DNA of 40,344 bases. Source: Frankia sp. AiPa1 (GTDB taxonomy: Bacteria; Actinomycetota; Actinomycetes; Frankiales; Frankiaceae). The first letter of the stretch is position 1. Every line of letters begins with the position of its first letter. A program made the position numbers and the translations under genes. Under the pieces are notes generated by a model. It was given only the letters and a program-made list of their open reading frames with translations, was not told where the DNA came from and did not search any database. The stretch is taken from NCBI RefSeq assembly GCF_023243075.1, contig NZ_JALKFZ020000197.1, positions 1-40,344 of the forward strand, written 5' to 3'. Shown here one piece after another: positions 34,005 to 40,344 of the stretch.

Positions 34005-34459
34005 CACCGCGCCTCCCCGAGCAGGTACTCGGCCCAGCTGCTCGGGGTCTCCGACACTCGCACCGCCACGAGCCGGCCATGCACCCCGGGCTCCACCTCG
34101 GCCAGGAACCATCCGGCCAGATGCTGCGCGAGCGCCTCGCTGGTCGGCTCGACGTCCAGCACCTCGTTCAGGTCACGATGGTCGAACGACTCGGCGAGAT
34201 AACGACCGGCGACGGCGAGATCACCGAAATCGGTGACGAATCCCGGACCGGCCAGCTCCGAGGCAGCCAGCACGAACTCGACCGTGTACGTGTGGCCATG
34301 AACGCGGGAGCACTGGTGGTCGGCGGGCAGGCTCGGTAGGTGGTGCGCGGCATCGAAGGTGAACCGCTTCCCGATCCGAAAGATCGCCGTACCGGATATC
34401 CCACTTTCGATCACTGTGCGCTCGGGCCCCGCCGCGGTGACGCCGTCCGCGCCCCTCAC
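34004..34459 (-). CDS. queD: QueD 6-carboxytetrahydropterin synthase (151 aa)
   Basis: GTG at 34459 overlaps the stop of a small upstream frame (GTGA). A later GTG at 34414 is an alternative that trims 15 residues. Zinc ligands AAHHL (39/40) and CSRVHGHTY (Cys 50, His 54, 56), then VTDFGDL, FDHRDLNEV and PTSEALAQHL, the QueD/6-pyruvoyl-tetrahydropterin synthase set. It makes 6-carboxy-5,6,7,8-tetrahydropterin from dihydroneopterin triphosphate. GTP cyclohydrolase I is not in the window and must come from elsewhere. Confidence 0.9.
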   Translation of the reverse strand: MRGADGVTAAGPERTVIESGISGTAIFRIGKRFTFDAAHHLPSLPADHQCSRVHGHTYTVEFVLAASELAGPGFVTDFGDLAVAGRYLAESFDHRDLNEVLDVEPTSEALAQHLAGWFLAEVEPGVHGRLVAVRVSETPSSWAEYLLGEAR

Positions 34460-34593
34460 GACCGCCCCCGTGACCAGCGCGCCGTGGTGACGGCACCACT
34501 TCTGGGCTGACGCGACCGGCTCGACCGGTCGACCGAGCTGAGGCTCGTACCTGCGGGGTAGTCACGATGCGTCGACCAGACGATCCTCGTCAT
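34456..34593 (-). CDS. putative 45-residue leader peptide coupled to queD
   Basis: ATG at 34593 with GAGGA nine bases upstream; its stop overlaps the queD start in GTGA, as in the rest of the operon. About 80 percent of its codons end in G or C. The peptide is Ser/Arg-rich (MTRIVWSTHRDYPAGTSLSS at its start), without a known motif. It may be a true small gene, a leader peptide affecting queD translation, or a chance frame. A longer in-frame reading begins at 34707. Confidence 0.4.
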   Translation of the reverse strand: MTRIVWSTHRDYPAGTSLSSVDRSSRSRQPRSGAVTTARWSRGRS

Positions 34594-34642
34594 GGGAACG
34601 GTCCTCACTGAAGGTAGGCAAGACGGAACCGTTACACCATCG

Positions 34643-34662
34643 TCCAGCCGGCGTCGGCTGGA
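34643..34662. promoter_or_regulatory. perfect 8-bp inverted repeat upstream of the queD operon
   Basis: TCCAGCCG (34643-34650) and CGGCTGGA (34655-34662) flank four bases. It sits about 50 bases upstream of the small peptide start and about 185 bases before queD, where an operator or leader hairpin would be expected. No known binding motif is matched. Confidence 0.4.
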
Positions 34663-34817
34663 CATCCCCCTCGCCACGAAGAAACCTTTCACCCGTCCCA
34701 ACCGCACCTGAGCTGGGAAAATACCGACGGGACCAGCTACCTTTTCGCGCGTTTCCGGGCCCTTACCCCCCCGGGAAGTGATCGCTCCACTACTGGGGAG
34801 GCTCCGGTGGCGCGAGA

Positions 34818-35060
34818 ATGAGTGAGATCCCGGAAAGCGGTAGCGGCGACCGCGCTGCCGGAGGATTCAGCTGGAGACGTCCCGGTTTGATCGCGGTGAT
34901 CGCCGGTCGGCACGGTACACGATCAGCACCTCGCCTGTTCGCGCTCCTCGAACAGGACGTCGGCATGAGGGAAGACACCGTGTTCGGCTGGGACCTCAGT
35001 TCAGCGACCACGTCCTCCGCCCGTGGTCGCGACCTTCTGAACCGTCGGAGGGTCATCCGG
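34818..35060 (+). pseudogene. hypothetical coding remnant divergent from queD
   Basis: From an ATG at 34818 the frame has moderate G/C bias and a protein-like stretch (GLIAVIAGRHGTR, RLFALLEQDVGMREDTVFGW), but the ribosome site is weak and no family is recognised. The frame runs on into the DUF6907 remnant in the wrong phase and stops at 35186, so if it was a gene, its end is lost. The spacer between it and the operon (34663-34817) likely holds divergent promoters. Confidence 0.3.
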
Positions 35061-35426
35061 ATGACCGCCAGCAACTCCTGCCCGCCGGTCACCTCGGTCC
35101 CAGCCACGCCAGCCGCGGCGACCACCACACCGGGGAGATCGCGGAGATCGACATCCCGGAGATACCTGGGCTGCGCTCCATGGTGAGCGGCCTGCAACGG
35201 GCGCGGGTCGACCGGTACGTGACAGCGTCCACCGTCCACCCGAGCGGTCATCAGCGTCGACTCCGGCGATCGCACCCCCTACCCGCGGCGGCTTCGAGTA
35301 CCTCACCCCACAGGAAGCGCAGGCCCTCGCCTGGATGATGCTGATCCGGGGCCGCGACCACCATCGACGCCGCAACCTGCCTCCAGCGCCCAGATCGGAA
35401 GGACAGGAGACCGCGATTCTCGGGTA
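35061..35426 (+). pseudogene. frameshifted DUF6907 copy
   Basis: Fragments in different frames line up with the DUF6907 protein at 19947: MTASNSCP, then GHLGPSHASRGDHHTGEI and IDIPEIPGLRS (compare LVDLPEIPGIREG), ARVDRYVTAST, VISVDSGDRTP and finally FEYLTPQEAQALAWMM. At least two or three frame changes are needed, so it is non-functional. It shows this locus once held a second gene of that family. Confidence 0.7.
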
Positions 35427-35558
35427 GCAACCGGAAGCGCTGGCTCGTGAAGACCCCGGAAACGACGGTCGGCGAGATATTGCCACCTCCATCACATTGC
35501 TATCGGTGGCAAAAGCAGCTTCCTAAGACCGCTTCCGATGTTCCAGTCAGGAGCCCCA

Positions 35559-35668
35559 TGAAGATCGACTTTGTGCATCCTGGGTACTTCTCCGTACAGC
35601 CTTCCGATCTAACCACGAAGGGTCTGGGGGGAAACGAGACAGGTATGGTCTTGTCCGCTCGCGTGTAG
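35559..35668 (+). pseudogene. glycosyltransferase N-terminal fragment (36 codons)
   Basis: ATG at 35559 with AGGAG five bases upstream. The peptide MKIDFVHPGYF...GLGGNETGM looks like the start of GT4-type glycosyltransferases (first beta strand and GG-T/E loop). It ends at a TAG after 36 codons, with nothing recognisable following. A truncation remnant that kept its ribosome site. Confidence 0.5.
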
Positions 35669-36069
35669 GTTCTCATCTTGGTTGTCCATCGGCGATACTG
35701 TGACCAGGCCTTCTACATCTTTCTCATCGAACCGTCCCAGTACCGTTTCTCACCGATCTGTCATTTCCCTTGTCCGGGGCATCCGGGCCACCCGTGATGG
35801 GCGTCGGCCATGGTGGCGGCCATGTCCCAGCTACCGCGCCAGGTGATCTACGGGTCCAGCATGCCCCGGCGACCTGCTCGGCCAGCCGGTCAGGTCGCGG
35901 TCGGGCCCGGCGCAGGTCGGGTTGGCGTTGGTGTAGGTGCGGTGCGTGCTTGGCCGGCGTGGTGCATTTGTGGATCTTCGCGGAAAGATGGTCGCCGGGG
36001 GACGGCGGGAGGATGACAATTGGCTGGTGATAACGGCCAGCAGCCCCGTGGAGGACGCAGCGGAGCTGT
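35669..36069. other. decayed intergenic region
   Basis: No intact gene. Open frames in both directions lack family similarity. It lies between the glycosyltransferase fragment and the maleylpyruvate-isomerase-like remnant. Confidence 0.35.
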
Positions 36070-36357
36070 TTGCCTGTGCGCCGCCACCGGCTGGTGGAGC
36101 TGCTCGCTGCCTTGGAAGCGGAGGCCGGGAGCGCTCGACACCGTGCCCTGGCTGGAGCGTTCTCGATCTGTGTCGCCACCTGCTCGGCGACGATGTCGGC
36201 TGGCTGGCTCGTCACCGCGACAGGTACCAGGGCACTCCCGCGCCGGCCCGGCGCGCTGCAGGCTGCGCTCGACGCCGGGCGGTGGTGTGCGGGACATGTC
36301 CCCTTCGGACCAGAAGGTCGACTTCCATGGTCCCGGATGCCCCTGGCGAGGGGATAG
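36070..36357 (+). pseudogene. maleylpyruvate-isomerase-family (DinB-like) remnant
   Basis: LVELLAALEAE in one frame is followed, in the other frame, by STPCPGWSVLDLCRHLLGDD and VGWLARHRDRYQG, the N-terminal signature (PCPGW...DL..HL) of the maleylpyruvate isomerase / mycothiol-dependent DinB-fold family. A frame change around 36130 breaks it, and only ~80 of the usual ~200 or more residues remain. It is non-functional. Confidence 0.6.
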
Positions 36358-36385
36358 ATAGGGTTCGCAGAGCAGGCCACGGACA

Positions 36386-39300
36386 ATGTGGTCCACCAGC
36401 GACGAACGGGATTCCACGGTGCGGGCTGCTCGCCTTTCGGAGATCCGGGATCGGGTCAGGCGGTTCAACGCCGCCGGGGAGCCGGCGGCGGTGCTCGTTC
36501 CGGAGGCGCTCGACGAGGTGGTGGACCTACTTTGCTCAATACCCGACCCGGCTGAGGACGCCGAGGTCGCACATGAGGCCGCGTGGCTGTTCTGGCTACG
36601 TTTCGCCGCCGGTGGCGCGACCGATGACACGGAGCTGATGGTCGCGCTGGACCTGTTTGCCCCCTCGTACCTGAGCGGCGTCGGGATCCCTGAGCTGATC
36701 TGCAAACTGTTCGACGACGATCCCCCCGCCCTGCCGGACGGGTCAGCGCTACTGGCGAGGCTCGGCCGGGCGCAGTTCCGGGAGGCGCTGAAGGGCGCCG
36801 ACGGGGGCTTCCTGAGCAGGGGCATCGAACTGTTCCGGCGGTCGGTCGCCGTCGCCGGGCCCGAGCACGCCGACTACGCCGTTCTGCTGACCAACCTGGG
36901 CAGCGCGCTGATGACCCGGTTCGAGCAGAGCAGGCGGCCCGCCGACCTGGAGGAGGCCGTCAAGCTGACCCTGGCGGCCGTCACCGCCAGCAGCCCGGAC
37001 GATCCCGCCTACCCCGCCTACCTTTCCAATCTGGGCAATGCTTTTCTGGCCAGGTTCAAGGCCCTGGTGAGCGAGGCCGACCTCGCTCACGCGATCGAGG
37101 GCCATCGCCTTGCGGTGACCACCTGGCCCGACCACCCCGACCATGCCTCGATGGCACACAACCTCGACCTCGCGTTGCGGACCCAGGCTGCGTTCCGCGC
37201 CCAGACCGACAGGCTCGACCAGAAGATCGACGAGGTACGAGGTGCCGCGGGTGCCGCCGACGGGCCAAGCCCGGCCGAGCTGACAGGTCTGCTGTTCATC
37301 CGGTTTCAGCAGGGCGGCGACCCCACGGATTTGGAGGACGCGATCCTGGTGTGCCGGGCCGCGGCGGTCGCGACAGGCGACGCTTCTCTACGGGCCGAGT
37401 ATCTGTCCGGACTCGGCGAACTCCTGCGCACCAGGTTCATCTATTTCGGTGATAGTCAGGATCTGTCCGACGCGGTCGCATACGGCCGTGAGGCGGTGAC
37501 CGCAAGCCCCGCGGGTGATCCGGGTATCGGCGGACGGCAGGCCGACCTCGCCGTCACACTGACCCGGCGTTACCAGACCGCCGGCGTGGTGGAAGACCTG
37601 GTGGAGGCGGCGGCGCTTGGCCGTAGCGCTGTGACGGGCTGCGACCGACCCGCCGCCTCCGACCTGGCGAACCTGTGCTACACACTGCGCACGCTGTTCG
37701 AGCGGACCGGTTGGATCGCGGACCTGGACGAGGCGGTCGGCGTCGGGCGGGCGGCGGTCGAAGCTGCGGCGGAACACACGCTGACTGTTCCGGCCTGCCT
37801 GGGCAATCTCGGGGTGGCGCTAATAGTCCGGGCCCGGCACACGGGCAGTCAAGCCGACCTGGATGAGGCGATCGACGCGCTGCGGCGGTCAGTACTCGCG
37901 ATTCCGGCGGCGAGCCCGGACCGCGCGACGGCACTGACCAACCTTGGTGCCGCGCTGGTGATCCGATTCGACTCGACAGGCCTGCCAGAGGACCTGGACG
38001 AGGCGATCGACACCTGCCGGGAAGCCGTGCGCACGACCACCCCGGGCCAGTTCGGCCTGGCCGCACGCCTGACGGCTCTTGCCTCGGCCCTGGAAGGCCG
38101 GTTTCGGCTCGGCGGAGACCCGGCCGATCTGGACGAGGCCGTGGAGTCCTGCCGGCACGCGCTCGAGACGCTCGCCCCCGGTCAGCCGGGGCGCGCGGCG
38201 GCGCTGACGAGCCACGCGGTGGCGCTGCTCCTGAGACACGATCTCACCGACAGTGCAGCCGATCTCGACATGGCGGTGGACTCCGGGCGCGCCTCGGCGG
38301 CCGAGCTGGCGGCCGATCATCCAGACCGGGCCGCCGCCCTCGTCAACCTGGGCCAGACCCTGCGGAGACGGCACGCGCGGACGGGCGTCGGCGCGGACCT
38401 CGACGGGGCGCTGGCCGCGGCCCGGGAGGCGGCGGCCGCCGAGACCGGGCGGCCCCGAGACCGCGCGGTGGCCGCCGTGTTGTGGGGAGGCCTGGCGGCG
38501 ACGGACGGTCGATGGGCCGACGCGGTGGCGGGGTACGCGGCGGCGGTCGACCTCGTCGCCCGGACCGTTCCGCGTAACCTCGCGCGCCATGACCAGGAGC
38601 TTCTTCTCGACGGTCTCAGTGGCATAGCTTCCGACGCCGCCGCCTGCTGTGTGCGTGCGGGGTCGGTCGCCCAGGCCGTGGAACTGTTCGAACAGGGGCG
38701 CGGGCTGCTGCTGAGCCAGGCGCTGGACAGCCGCACCGACGTCACCGCGTTGGCCGAGCGCCGCCCGGAGTTGGCGGACCGCTTTGTCGCGCTGTGCACG
38801 GCGCTTGACGCAACCGGTCCTGGACATGAGTCCGACATCGTGGCTCGACGCGAGATGGCCGCGGAATTCGACCGGCTGGTCGCGGACATCCGCATGCAGT
38901 CCGGGTTTGAGCGCTTCCTGCGCCCCCCGAGCGCACGCGACCTCGCACCGGACACGGGCTACGCCGTGATCGTCACGGTCTCCCGGTTCGGCTCCTATGC
39001 GTTGGTCCTCGCCGCCGACGGCGAGCCGATGGCGGTGCCGTTGCCCTGCGTCACACCCGACGCCGTGTGGGCGGAGGCCGGCGAGTTCCTCGACGCTGTC
39101 GAACAGGCGAACGGCAGCTCGGCGCGAACCCGCGAGCTCGGCAAGGACCGGATGACGCGCACCCTCAGCTGGATGTGGGACGCAATAGCCGGTCCGGTGC
39201 TCGGCCGCATCGGCCTCACCGGGCGACCGCCTGCTGGCGAGCCCTGGCCCCGGCTGTGGTGGTGCACGTCGGGCCTGTTGTCGTTCCTGCCGCTGCCCGC

Positions 39301-40021
39301 CGCGGGCCACCACGGCCCGGCGTCCGATCCGACACCGCTGACAGTGATCGACCGCGCGGTGAGCTCCATCGCTCCGACGCTGCGGGCGATCGCGTACTCG
39401 CGGCGGGCCGCGGACGCGCCGCGGTCTGGCGTCGACCGGGCAGTCGTCGTAGCGATGCCCACAACGCCGGGCACCAACGCCGACCTGCCGGGTGCGGCCG
39501 AGGAAGCGACCCTGATCAGCCGGTACTTCGGGGGCGAGGTCGACATACTGACGACCACGGCCGCCACACACGAAGCTGTACTCACGGCGCTACCTGGGGC
39601 CCGCTGGGCCCATTTCGCCTGTCACGGGCACAGCGACGTCGCCGAACCGTCGGCCAGCCGGCTGCTGCTCGCCGACCACCACAAATCTCCGCTCACCGTG
39701 GTGGACGTAGCCAGGCTCCGGATGGATGACGTTGAACTCGCGTTCCTGTCCGCCTGCTCGACCGCACGCCCCGGTGACCGGCTGGCCGACGAGGTGATCC
39801 ATCTCGCCTCGGCGTTCCAACTCGCCGGCTATCGCCATGTGATCGGCACCCTCTGGCCGGTCGGCGACCTGCACGCGGTGGATGTCGCGAGCCTGATCTA
39901 CGCCGCGGTTGCCGACGGCACGGACATCGCGGCGGCGGTCCATCGCGCGAGCTGCCGCATGCGGGACCTGTGGCCAGGCGAGCCCGGGGCGTGGGCGGCC
40001 TACCTCCATGTGGGTGCCTAG
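36386..40021 (+). CDS. TPR-CHAT domain protein, putative caspase-like protease (1211 aa)
   Basis: ATG at 36386, with only a weak ribosome site; a GTG at 36419 is an alternative start. From residue ~165 to ~740 there are about ten helical-hairpin repeats of roughly 48 residues with the pattern 'LxNLGxAL..RF...G...DLdeAv...R.AV', TPR-like. The C-terminal ~300 residues are a CHAT domain: WAHFACHGHSD (His 1080) and FLSACSTARPG (Cys 1124) form the His-Cys dyad, then HLASAFQLAGYRHVIGTLWP. TPR-CHAT proteins act as sensor-protease effectors in bacterial conflict and in caspase-like signalling. No partner gene (gasdermin, sigma factor or CRISPR effector) is adjacent, so the substrate is unknown. Confidence 0.85.
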   Translation: MWSTSDERDSTVRAARLSEIRDRVRRFNAAGEPAAVLVPEALDEVVDLLCSIPDPAEDAEVAHEAAWLFWLRFAAGGATDDTELMVALDLFAPSYLSGVGIPELICKLFDDDPPALPDGSALLARLGRAQFREALKGADGGFLSRGIELFRRSVAVAGPEHADYAVLLTNLGSALMTRFEQSRRPADLEEAVKLTLAAVTASSPDDPAYPAYLSNLGNAFLARFKALVSEADLAHAIEGHRLAVTTWPDHPDHASMAHNLDLALRTQAAFRAQTDRLDQKIDEVRGAAGAADGPSPAELTGLLFIRFQQGGDPTDLEDAILVCRAAAVATGDASLRAEYLSGLGELLRTRFIYFGDSQDLSDAVAYGREAVTASPAGDPGIGGRQADLAVTLTRRYQTAGVVEDLVEAAALGRSAVTGCDRPAASDLANLCYTLRTLFERTGWIADLDEAVGVGRAAVEAAAEHTLTVPACLGNLGVALIVRARHTGSQADLDEAIDALRRSVLAIPAASPDRATALTNLGAALVIRFDSTGLPEDLDEAIDTCREAVRTTTPGQFGLAARLTALASALEGRFRLGGDPADLDEAVESCRHALETLAPGQPGRAAALTSHAVALLLRHDLTDSAADLDMAVDSGRASAAELAADHPDRAAALVNLGQTLRRRHARTGVGADLDGALAAAREAAAAETGRPRDRAVAAVLWGGLAATDGRWADAVAGYAAAVDLVARTVPRNLARHDQELLLDGLSGIASDAAACCVRAGSVAQAVELFEQGRGLLLSQALDSRTDVTALAERRPELADRFVALCTALDATGPGHESDIVARREMAAEFDRLVADIRMQSGFERFLRPPSARDLAPDTGYAVIVTVSRFGSYALVLAADGEPMAVPLPCVTPDAVWAEAGEFLDAVEQANGSSARTRELGKDRMTRTLSWMWDAIAGPVLGRIGLTGRPPAGEPWPRLWWCTSGLLSFLPLPAAGHHGPASDPTPLTVIDRAVSSIAPTLRAIAYSRRAADAPRSGVDRAVVVAMPTTPGTNADLPGAAEEATLISRYFGGEVDILTTTAATHEAVLTALPGARWAHFACHGHSDVAEPSASRLLLADHHKSPLTVVDVARLRMDDVELAFLSACSTARPGDRLADEVIHLASAFQLAGYRHVIGTLWPVGDLHAVDVASLIYAAVADGTDIAAAVHRASCRMRDLWPGEPGAWAAYLHVGA

Positions 40022-40190
40022 CCTCGAAAATTCACACTTTGATCGTTAACTATTTGGATCTTCCCGCGAGTCCTGTTGATGTTGGTTTCGAGGTTCGTGC
40101 ATGGCAATAGCCCGGCTGTCGCACCGGGTGGGCGCCGGCTCCACAGGCCGGGCGGGTCTCTCTCGTCTCGTCGGGTCGGCGGGTCGGGTG
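40022..40190. other. short intergenic region after the CHAT gene
   Basis: No supported gene; AT-rich at its start (about 40030-40060). Confidence 0.35.
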
Positions 40191-40281
40191 TCAGGTGGGT
40201 ACGGGCAGGGCGAGGATCCGGGTGAAAGCGGTGTGCAACGCATCCGCCCATGGCCAGTTCTCCGGGATTGTCGCCGCCTCC
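40191..40281 (-). pseudogene. C-terminal tail of a DDE transposase
   Basis: On the minus strand a frame reads IPENWPWADALHTAFTRILALP followed by a stop at 40191-40193, resembling the end of IS701/IS1380-type transposases (xxWPWA...AFxRLxALP). It is cut at ~40281 by the start of an IS21-like end. Confidence 0.5.
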
Positions 40282-40344
40282 TGAAAACTGACCCCCCAGG
40301 GGGCTGCGAAATCTGACCCCCTGCTGGTGTAGGAGGGGTGCTGA
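40282..40344 (+). mobile_element. left end of an IS21-family element (runs off the window)
   Basis: Starts TGAAAACTGACCCCCC, and a related ATCTGACCCCC follows ~30 bases later, the repeated terminal motif of IS21-like elements. It ends in AGGAGGGGTGCTGA, a ribosome site likely for istA just outside the window. It inserted into the transposase tail. Confidence 0.6.

Noticed and set aside
31786..34593. QatABCD or CBASS type defence because of the QueC-like protein
   Set aside because: QatA/B/D, cyclase or TatD-like partners are absent, while queD and queE with full motifs are in the same operon.
22814..34593. Dpd-type 7-deazaguanine DNA modification system
   Set aside because: No DpdA/Tgt-like transglycosylase or other Dpd genes are visible; the neighbours are sugar and phosphate enzymes.
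37889..39571. Long minus-strand frame opposite the CHAT gene
   Set aside because: Antisense shadow of TPR-CHAT coding; Arg/Gly-rich without domain similarity.

Overview
The window is high-GC actinobacterial DNA. Strong third-position G/C bias, frequent GTG starts, 4-base ATGA/GTGA gene overlaps, and actinobacterial families (SAFB-type methyltransferase, DUF6907, HATPase_c_2 anti-sigma-like protein, XRE-TPR regulator, MobF relaxase, IS66, IS5, IS701 and IS21 remnants) all point that way. A Frankia-like or related filamentous actinomycete is my guess; the sequence alone does not fix the genus. The first ~117 bases are G-homopolymer-rich and look like a contig-edge artefact.

Left part (0.15-13.6 kb): an accessory, defence-rich region. 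It starts with a tRNA-Thr(UGU)-like sequence. A three-gene operon follows (1142-6013): a small middle-component-like protein, an SMC/Rad50-like ATPase with a CxxC...CxxC hook, and a large protein ending in a PD-(D/E)XK nuclease motif. I read it as an ABC-three-component (ABC-3C, Lamassu-related) conflict system. Next come hypothetical genes, a second decayed tRNA-Thr 3' half surrounded by short direct repeats (9.04-9.31 kb), transposase remnants, a secreted NucA/NucB-type nuclease with a possible partner protein, a TIR-domain protein that may be frameshifted at a T7 run, and a 22-residue membrane peptide with a structured leader.

Middle (13.7-22.8 kb): an IS66 element with a nonsense-mutated, internally deleted transposase; a secreted SH3-like protein with a strong terminator; a truncated MobF relaxase; an internally deleted SAFB methyltransferase; a degenerate phosphotransferase-like protein; and a run of regulatory-type genes (HATPase, DUF6907, XRE-TPR).

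Right-middle (22.8-34.6 kb): the most striking locus. Twelve overlapping or closely spaced minus-strand genes run from queD, queE and queC through a 2-deoxyribosyltransferase, a sugar-isomerase TIM barrel, a divergent ribulose-phosphate epimerase, a HAD hydrolase, a cupin, an HprK-like kinase and a nucleotidyltransferase to a P-loop kinase. A dTMP-kinase-like gene lies inside the operon. A second dTMP-kinase-like gene, an APH-type kinase and a SLOG-like protein face it on the plus strand. QueD/E/C would make 7-cyano-7-deazaguanine (preQ0) from a GTP-cyclohydrolase product. The remaining genes look like sugar, phosphate and nucleotide transfer chemistry, so the locus probably makes an unknown deazapurine nucleoside or nucleotide-like product. 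No tRNA- or DNA-transglycosylase is seen.

Right end (34.8-40.3 kb): a stretch of decayed genes (DUF6907 copy, glycosyltransferase N-terminus, maleylpyruvate-isomerase-like remnant), then a 1211-residue TPR-CHAT putative protease. The window ends in a transposase tail cut by the start of an IS21-like element.
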